Below, piece by piece: positions 37,101-46,100 of a stretch of 64,000 nucleotides of DNA. A program made the position numbers and the translations under genes. Source of the stretch: Parapristionchus giblindavisi (lineage: Eukaryota > Nematoda > Chromadorea > Rhabditida > Diplogasteridae); assembly GCA_943737045.1 (NCBI GenBank), contig CALSFV010000225.1, positions 434,001 through 498,000 of the forward strand, read 5' to 3'. Below the pieces are notes generated by a model that searched no databases, had not been told where the DNA came from, and worked only from the letters and a program-made list of their open reading frames with translations. Position 1 is the first letter of the stretch; each line of letters starts with the position of its first letter.

Positions 37101-40100
37101 ATGAAAGTTGATCAACTCAAAAAGTTCTTCAATATGATAATGAATATGAGGGAGTTTGAAAACAAAATTATTTGACCTTCAGGTTCATTTTTCTCGAAAC
37201 ATTTTTTTCGATTAAAAAAAATTTTCTTTTATTCGACGCGTAATTTAAAAAAAAAGCATACAAAAGACTGCACTTTTTTGTTTTAAATTTTAAATTATTT
37301 TCAGAATGTTTTGAAGAGTTAAGAAATCAGTTTGCTATCGGATCTCCCGACCATCGAATAGCCATTTTTTCTTATCTAGGCATACTTATAATTAATCCAC
37401 ACTAACATTGGACCTAGGTCGCTACATTTTTTTCCGGTGAAAATTGAGTTTTCAAATTTTGAAAACCCGCATAGTCTATTTTCCGTGCTCAATTGAATAC
37501 CCATTTTGTAATGGGACCCAACGGAGTATCCGCAAAAAAAAATGCAAACGATATCCGAGGTCACTGGATTAACCCTCGAATCTTACTGAGCCTGTGTCTT
37601 AAGATGTGATAAGATTTCTATTACTTTTGATTAGAATAAAACACCCCGTGCTAATTTTACTCTCCGTATTTCTCGTAGACAATGAAAGTTAGTGTAACTT
37701 TAATGATCTATGATCTTGTAGGAACAAAAGGCTCAGTCTGCTGGAGAGTATCAAACCGTTCAACTTATGCTTTGAGCGCTGTCTGAACATTGCTGAAGGC
37801 CAAGGAATAGCAAATATACTGAAAAGGGTAACTGATATTTTATAAATTCAATTAATGATAGTTGTCCCATTCAATCAACAAAACATATCAAATCTGTAAA
37901 TTTAGAGTTGTTCACTGCTGACCAATCTTTGGGAGCGCTGCTCATTTGATATCGATAGATTCTGTTCCATTGTCTTGAATCATGCACTGGAGCATAAAAA
38001 CTTCGACCTGTAAGTCACTTTATGCCAATATTACCATCCCGCAGAGTCTTCGTTTATGCGTGTAATTCCCCAATATATATACATATATACATGTATAAAT
38101 GTATACAGTACCGGGCAAAAGTCTGGACGCAAAATTCGAATTGTTATAACTTCAAAGTGGGCTGAACCTAATATCGTTCGATGTGGAGAATGAAGACGGG
38201 TCAATAGCGCAGTATTTTATAACAACATCGATCGGATTTTGAACGAAGTGTTTAATAAGCACATTTACTGCAAGTATCCTTCATTTTGTTCCTCTATTGG
38301 ACGTTCAACCCTTTTTATCCTTCATTTTTTTCTCGCAAAATTCCAATTTGACTTCCAATGTTGGCAAAGTCGTAATTGAAGTGCTGTAATCTCGCCACTT
38401 TGTAGATGTGTTAGGAAGATGTTTAGGCATGTCATGGCAATTTTTTTAGATTTTAAAAAGACCGGCTGGAAAATACCGTAAGCCCAAAAGATGGTGTGGA
38501 ATTTTTTCGAATTTTTTCTTCAAGAGCCGGAAGCCTTCTAAAATTCATATGGTACTGCCCCATGACTATGCAATAATACTTGCTGAATCGGAGGCCTTTA
38601 GCTCAACAACGGACTGAGTTATGGCTATTTTATGAATTTTTGATGGGTCAGGCGAAATTAGCTAATTCTTTATTGCGATATACAATCAACGTCGTTAATC
38701 GCTTAAAATGTTCACTGATACTTGTTCATTCCTCACAGAAAAATTGGACTCACAGAAAAAATCTACCTGAGAATAAACCTATTTTTTGGATCACACCTCG
38801 GCATTTTAAGTATAATAAAATCATTTCATCAACGTTGGTAATAATCGATACCATCAAAACTGTCTCCAATGTTTATACCATTTAATAAAATTAAACCGAA
38901 GCGGATCGTTCAAGTTGGTAGAAAGTTATAACATTTCGAATTTTGCGTCCAGACTTTTGCACGGTACTGTATACAGTAGCGCCGGAAAGTCAAAATACAC
39001 TTTTTATTTCTGGTGTAATTTGGGCGTCAGTTGATATATCAAGCTGAAGCTTGTACATGATGTACCCACAGTATGTACGTATTCGATCCTCTTATAAGGT
39101 CTCACGGGTCTTTCTGGTTGTTGCATAGTAGTGACGCAACCGAACAACACTTTTTCGAAAATTCATTATTCTTTCAGGCATTTTTTCGTACTTGTCAAAC
39201 TTCGTGAGGGTTGAGAGAACTACATTGCCTATCCAGGAAAAAAATTCAGGTTGCTCCGAATTCGGGTATTGGCTGCAGACTTGCTGCAATTTCGCGGTCG
39301 CAAAATCATATCTCGGCTTCTAGAAGAGCTCGAAACGCGTTAAAAGCAGCAAACTGATTCTCTTGGTGATTCCTGATGATCCTGTAAGTATGGTAGAGCT
39401 AACTCATCATTCATCTTCATGGATCGAAAAAGTCACTTTTTACAAGACCCAACTTTGAAAAATCACAATTCTGAGGGCGGACCTTGTAAAAATCTGGTTT
39501 TGGATAGGAATGTAGAAAATATATTAATTAATCGATTACCCGCTTTTTAGAGCGATTGCTAATCTTTCTTGCCTGCGGCAGTCGATTATCTGAAGGATAG
39601 TCGTTTAGGCCGCGCTCCCTTCTCATCTCGCGACCCGTACACATCTCTAGGCAAGATCAAAGATCAAATATCGAAAACACAAAGATCACAGACCAAAAAC
39701 TGGATTCATACAGTGTGTCTCTATTCTGACTAATCAAATCACTAAAAGCGGCTAAATAGTCATTGAGCAGTGTGAAAAGCCTAGAGATGTGTACGGGTCG
39801 CGAGATGAGAAGGGAGCGCGGCCTAAACGACTGACTATCTTTCAGATAATCGACTGCCGCAGGCAAGAAAGATTAGCAATCGCTCTAACAAGCGGGTAAT
39901 CAATTAATTAATATATTTTCTACATTCCTATCCAAAAACCAGATTTTTACAAGGTCCGACCTCAGAATTGTGATTTTTCAAAGTTGGGTCTTGTAAAAAA
40001 GTGATTTTTTCGATCCATGAAGATGAATGATGAGCTAGCTCTACCATACTTACAGGATCATCAGGAATCACCAAGAGAATCAGTTTGCTGCTTTGAACGC

Positions 40101-43100
40101 GTTTCAAGCTCTTCTAGAAGCCGAGATATGATTTTGCGACCGCGAAATTGCAGCAAGTCTGCAGCCAATCCCCGAATTCGCAGCAACCTGAAATTTTTTT
40201 TCTGGATAGACCTTGTAGTTCTCTCAACGCTCACGAAGTTTGAAGTACGAAAAAATCCCTGAAAGAATAATGAATTTTCGAAAAAGTGTTGTTCGGTTGC
40301 GTCATTACCATGCAATAACCAGAAAAGCCCGCGAGACCTTATAAGAGGATCGAATACGTACATACTGTGGGTACATCATGTACAAGTTTCAGCTTGATAT
40401 ATCAACTGACACACAAATTACACCAGAAATAAAAAGTGTATTTTGACTTTCCGGCGCTACTATATACATATGAGGCCGTTTGTGTAAGAGTCGGGCAAAT
40501 CAGGGGGAGGGTTGGCACAGACCAAAAATTTCGATACCCTCAAAACTTGTGTATATTGGTTATTGACCTCGCTGATGAAGATGTGCATACTCATTTTGGC
40601 TCCAGTCGTCCCGCAACGTCTGGGCGCGATTACGGTATAATCACGTTTTCATCCGTTCTCGGTCCATGGTAGAGCTAGAGGTATGAAAATTGGGCTCCTG
40701 GGATAGAATTCGATGGCGATGACGGCTGTCTATTTCATTAGTTTTGAAAATTTCCCAAAAGTCGACTAGTGGAAATTTTGATGGAGACGTTTGCGCCCCA
40801 GACGAGTATGACAGTTCGAACCGGCGTGACGAGAGGATCTCAACGATGTATTATGAGCCATTTTCTCCGTTGAGAAAGCTTTCATAGTCTCGTTATAGTG
40901 AAGTGCGCCTTGCAAGAGGCGTCTCTCAATTCCGCACGCTATCTCGCACACTCGGGAGAGGCGAGAGAGCGTGCGGAAATGAGAGAGTGAAGAGGGAGCG
41001 CGCGGCATTGAGACGTAAACAACTCCTGATGCTGACGCAGATCACTATATCGAGACTATGAAAGCTTTCTCAACGGAGATAATGGCTCATAATACATCGT
41101 TGAGATCCTCTCGTCACGCCGGTTCGAACTGTCATACTCGTCTGGGGCGCAAACGTCTCCATCAAAATTTCCACTAGTCAATCTTTTGGGAAATTTTTAA
41201 AACTAATGAAGTAGACAGCCATCATCGCCATCGAATTCTGTCCTAGGAGCCCAATTTTCATACCTCCAGCTCGACCATAGACCGAGAACGGCTTGAAAAC
41301 GTGATTATACCGTAATCGTGCCCAGACGTTGCGGGACCAATTGAGCCGGAATGACTATGCACATCTTCATCAGCGAGGTCAATAACCCCTATACACAAGT
41401 TTTGAGGGTATCTGAATTTTTGGTCTGTGCCAACCATTGTTCGACTCTTACGCAAACGGCCTCATATATATATATAGTTATATCTTCGTTAGTTCGTTAG
41501 TTATATGTTTGGTGGTATAAATGAAGAAATAACAAAAAGGGAATGTTGGAAAATCTGTTGCTCATATTTGAGCATGTTTGCTCTCTACGTCGTCGCTTTA
41601 TTATGTTGTAATGCACGTAGTGTGTGGTTTATTCATCTTCTCCTACTATCTAAGATCGCGCTGATTATAAGAAGTGCAAATGCGGGGCCGTCCCGGGTGC
41701 GGTAAAAGGAAGCCTCTTCAGGACAGTTGTAAAATAAACTTTCTTGCTCATCATTAAAAATAACCATAATGATTGTGTTCAGCTTGGATTCCATCCTGCA
41801 TGAAGTTGGACACATCTTGAGAAGCAAACCCAAAGTCTTATCGTACCTCACTGATGAAAGACTTATGACCTTGATAATCAATCGAGCACGTGAACACTAC
41901 GACGAATGTACCTCTTGTGCTTTCTTCAATACCATCTGCAATTTGCTGAGTAATTTTCCGCCTTTTTATTTATTTATTTGTTTATTCATCAGTTAAATCA
42001 TGAATAATGAAAGGGGAAAGCAATATTTTAGTAAAAAGGTCGGTAATGCTAATTTTCCGCTTCAAAATACCGGTAAAACTGTAAAACTCTTAAAATGGCA
42101 TTGGGTGAGCGTCAAAATCATAATCGAACGGTTGTCGGATCGAATCCTCCGATGTTGTCATCTTTGCACACAAGCCGGGTAAACGATGATGGAGAAGCAG
42201 AAAAAGTGGACGAAAAATTGCTCTGCAAAATTGCTCTGCAATTTTTCGTCCAAAATGAAAATGGCCCAAAATTGCCGTGCATTTTTTCTTGTTTTTTTTG
42301 CTTTTTAAAATTTTCTGGTCCAATATCAAAAGCAATATAAAAATTGTAAAAGAATTTCAGCTTCTATGCACCGTGCAAAATGTTTAGTTCACAGAGTGTA
42401 TTGCAAACAATTTTCAAATGTCTTGCATTGTATATTTTTTTTACTGATTCCGGTTATTGATCGCTAGAAACGGAGAAAGGTGCACATTTCGGAAATTTAG
42501 AAAATTCTGCAATAGGTTTCGAACTTGCAGCTATATACATACCTATCACTTGGCAAGACGGATGTGATTGATTCGCATGCGGGTCTTCACCCCCCCCCCC
42601 CCCCCCAATTATATTGTTTGAAAAATAAATTTGATATATTTAAATTCCTGTGTGTCTATTGTAGATTTATCGGCAGAATCGTCTCTTCAATTTGTTCGGA
42701 AGGGGGGCATTGAACTTCTATCCAGAATTCTACGTGAAGGGACGATAGATCGCCAATGGGATCAATTCGTGAGTAATTTATTTTTAGTAGTATTAAATTT
42801 TTTTTCCAATTTTTCCCTTTTTCTATATTTTCGCATCAATTTTCAGATTCTATTGACGATTTTCAAAGTTGTGATAATGTCAGAGAACCGAGAAGCCCTT
42901 CTCTACATCATATATTCCTATTTCTTGTAAGCTGAGTAACGGAAAATTCGCGAAAACTATTTTCAATCAGCCATCTCATAACATCTAGTTACAATTAGGG
43001 CTCTTTGATGTTCTCTTTTCTCTTTCTCATTTTTCACCTTTTCCAAACACATAGAAAAGATAAATGAAAATAATATTAATAATAATACAAACATAATATA

Positions 43101-46100
43101 TTAATAGATACAATAATACAATAGATAGATTCATTCTTCTTTATCTTTTCTTAACTACACGAAAAAGCGAAAAGATAATTTAATAATATATATACTGATT
43201 GAAACATTAAAAAAGAGGTTAACTGCATATTACTAAATATAAGTTTTTCTTTAGAAATTTGTGCATGAGAAATCCGATAAAAACTCGTCAAAATCAATAT
43301 CTCATCGTGGGCATTTTATCCTTTTTGATTGCATCCTCACTACATTTCGATGACCTTCAATCCCGACAGACGATTGGACTTTTTGTGGTTAGCGATCTTT
43401 GATCTTTCGATTACATTTGACAAACGGTGAAAAATTTCAGGAAAAACATGTGGAAGGTTGGCCCGTTGAAGAACTCAACATGAACATGCACTGCGCCTTT
43501 CGGTATTTTTTTGTTTGGTCAAAGACTTTATAATAGTAAAAAAAAATAACAGAGACACACAGAGAAAAACTTGTATAATGAAGCTACAATTGAAATAATA
43601 ATAGTTATAAATTGTTAAATATAACTCAAAAAAGCGTTAAATATGCACTCAATGTATTTCAGCCGAAGTAGTGGTGTTTTACAGTTTTTCTTTTGCGCAG
43701 TGTGAAAAATTCGACAAACGGAAAGGAAATAAGGGTCAAAATATGAATTGTTTATGAATTTAAACTATATTTACGAGCTATTTATTAGGGTGTCCGGAAA
43801 GTCTTTGCACTTTTTTCTGCACTTACTTTGAACCCCTCTTACTCGGACGAGAGCGAGCGCTATGGCGTGTGGCATTTTTCCTGCATGAGGGGCCTATTGA
43901 TCAGTAAATGTGATAAGTTTCATTTGTCAACTCTCTTTCCTTGATTATATTTTATTTTTTTAGCTATGGGACAGTTGACCAGTGTTTGACATGTCTTTCT
44001 TCATTTGTACCGTACGGGGCGGACTGCATTAGAAACGAACCACTAACTACCCCAGTCAATGAAGCCTAGAGGGCAGTGTTGTGTAACAGTCTTCTCCTGG
44101 TATTATCAGTGCAAGAAAAACCATTTTTGTTTAATTGTAAAACCAAGTCCAGGACGCCGTTCCAGTTCGAATCAAGACCTGGTTCTTCGCACTGTTCCAA
44201 GTCAGCCGAACAAGAGTTGGAGATACATGGAGCAGGCAACTGGTACTCCAAGATCCACCATCCATCGCATCCTCATTCGTTCTTTTCCTCGCCCCAGGGC
44301 ACATTAAGTGTTTCCCCATGTCATCTCCGGCCTGCTTTCCAGAAACCGTGTCGAAATCTCCACTTCAAATCTCGGCCGTTCTCGATCCACTGATTGGGTG
44401 ATGTATATTTTCTGTCAAGATGATAAGTGGGTATCGTACGACAACCCCGATATAATGATGAAAAGACTGCCCGCTTGGAAGGATGCTAAAACTGTCCCGA
44501 GACGCAATCAGAATGGTGGAAATTATTCGCTCTTTTTCTTCTTCTGCTCTCTTGGTGGGGTTCATCTCGAACTATTACCTGAGGGGTGGAATGTTAACAT
44601 CGATGTATGCTTTGAACAACTGGAGGAGATGGAGGGCCGAGTCTTTCTCAAACACTCTGTGTGATTAAAAGTATTGCTTTTTATGGCAACGAAAGGACAC
44701 ATCACATTAACAAGACGCGGAAAAAAACTGAGGAATTTAGAGATCGACTGACTTCCCCATCCACCGTATTCCCCCTACATACCCCATTGTGATTGCCATG
44801 CTTTCCGATCTCTCGGTGACTGCTGCAGAGGAAAAACCTTTCTCAATCAGACCGATGTGAAATGGGAGAACAGCCTATGAATTGCTTTGCGAACCAAGGA
44901 GTTCTGGCAGTATGGTGACATGCAGTTGCCTACGAGGTGGAGGACAGTTATTGTCAAACATGCGCAGTATATCACAATTTGAATGCAGTTTCTTCGTTAG
45001 TTATTTGAAGAAACATGAATGGTGGAAAAAGTGCAAAGACTTTCCGGACACCCTAATATTTACTATTTTGACCTGTGTATTATATCACGCCTGTCACGAG
45101 AGAGTACGAGCTAAAAATGAAAATAATGGGAAAAAAGCGAAAATGGTGAAATGAGTTAGGACCATTTTTGGCTCTATCGATCTTGCTCTATCGATCTAAA
45201 CAGAGGTCATGAAAATACCTCTGAACAGAGCTACACTTCGAAGCAAATAACTCAAAAATTTAGGAAAAGGGGGTGCTCTTCTTCCAGTATGTTATTAAGT
45301 TTTTCATGCGCTTTCAAATGAGGGGTTTGCGAAAAAAAAAACGTTAATGCGTTCGTATGGTTCATCCCCTTGGAAATTTCCTGATGATTTGAAGTCATTT
45401 TCGAAACCCACAATCTCTCGTTTTCCACACTCTCTCGCCCATTCCTTTTCATTCCATTCCATTCCATTCTGCACCGCACGATCTCGAGCGCACGGTGCGG
45501 AATGAAACATATCGTTTTCTCCCTTTCTCTTCCCTGTATTTCTTTCACTCACCGGCGAGAGAGTGTGTGAATCGAGAGATTGTGGTTGGGCGAAAATGAC
45601 TTCAAATCATCAGGAAAACACCAAGGGGATGAACCATGCGAACGCATTAACGTATTTTTTTCGCAAACCCCTCATTCGAAAGCGCATGAAAAACTTAATA
45701 ACATAATGGAAGAAGAGCACCCCCTTTTCCTAAATTTTTAAGTTATTTGCTCCGAAGTGTAGCTCTGTTCAGAAGCATTTTCATGACCTCTGGTTTGTTT
45801 AGATCGATAGAGCTCGAAAAAAGAGCGGGGTCACTCTTGTTACACTTTTTCGCTAAAACGCACAAGAAGCGAGAAATTCGTGCTCAAAGTTGGGACTTCT
45901 CCTTACCGAACCGTTGTATTGAGCCCCAAAATGAAAATTGCATAATGAGACTTTGGGGGCTGGTAGGGCATGCCTAGAGATGCCCAAAAATGGTCCTAAC
46001 TCATTTCACCTTTTTCGCTTTTTTCCCATTCTCAGCTCGATTCTCTCGTGACAGGCGTGATATTGCAATTAGCAGCTTTAGTCATGATTAATTAATAATC

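Larger units (their letters stand above)
36020..37250. mobile_element. Foldback F, copy 2, split by a SINE and MITE-T
   Basis: AGTGATTACGCCTATATCGT (36047) corresponds to 16025 in copy 1. 37060-37190 corresponds to 16300-16425 (TTCAACATGAAAGTTG, AGTTCTTCAATATGA, GTTTGAAAACAAAA). The inverse of the left motif lies near 36960-37010. The outer arms are incomplete. The centre holds the SINE at 36120-36416 and MITE-T. Confidence 0.65.

Noticed and set aside
43788..45053. Active mariner transposase
   Set aside because: Reading frame changes several times and no intact catalytic triad is readable; only TIRs and scraps remain.
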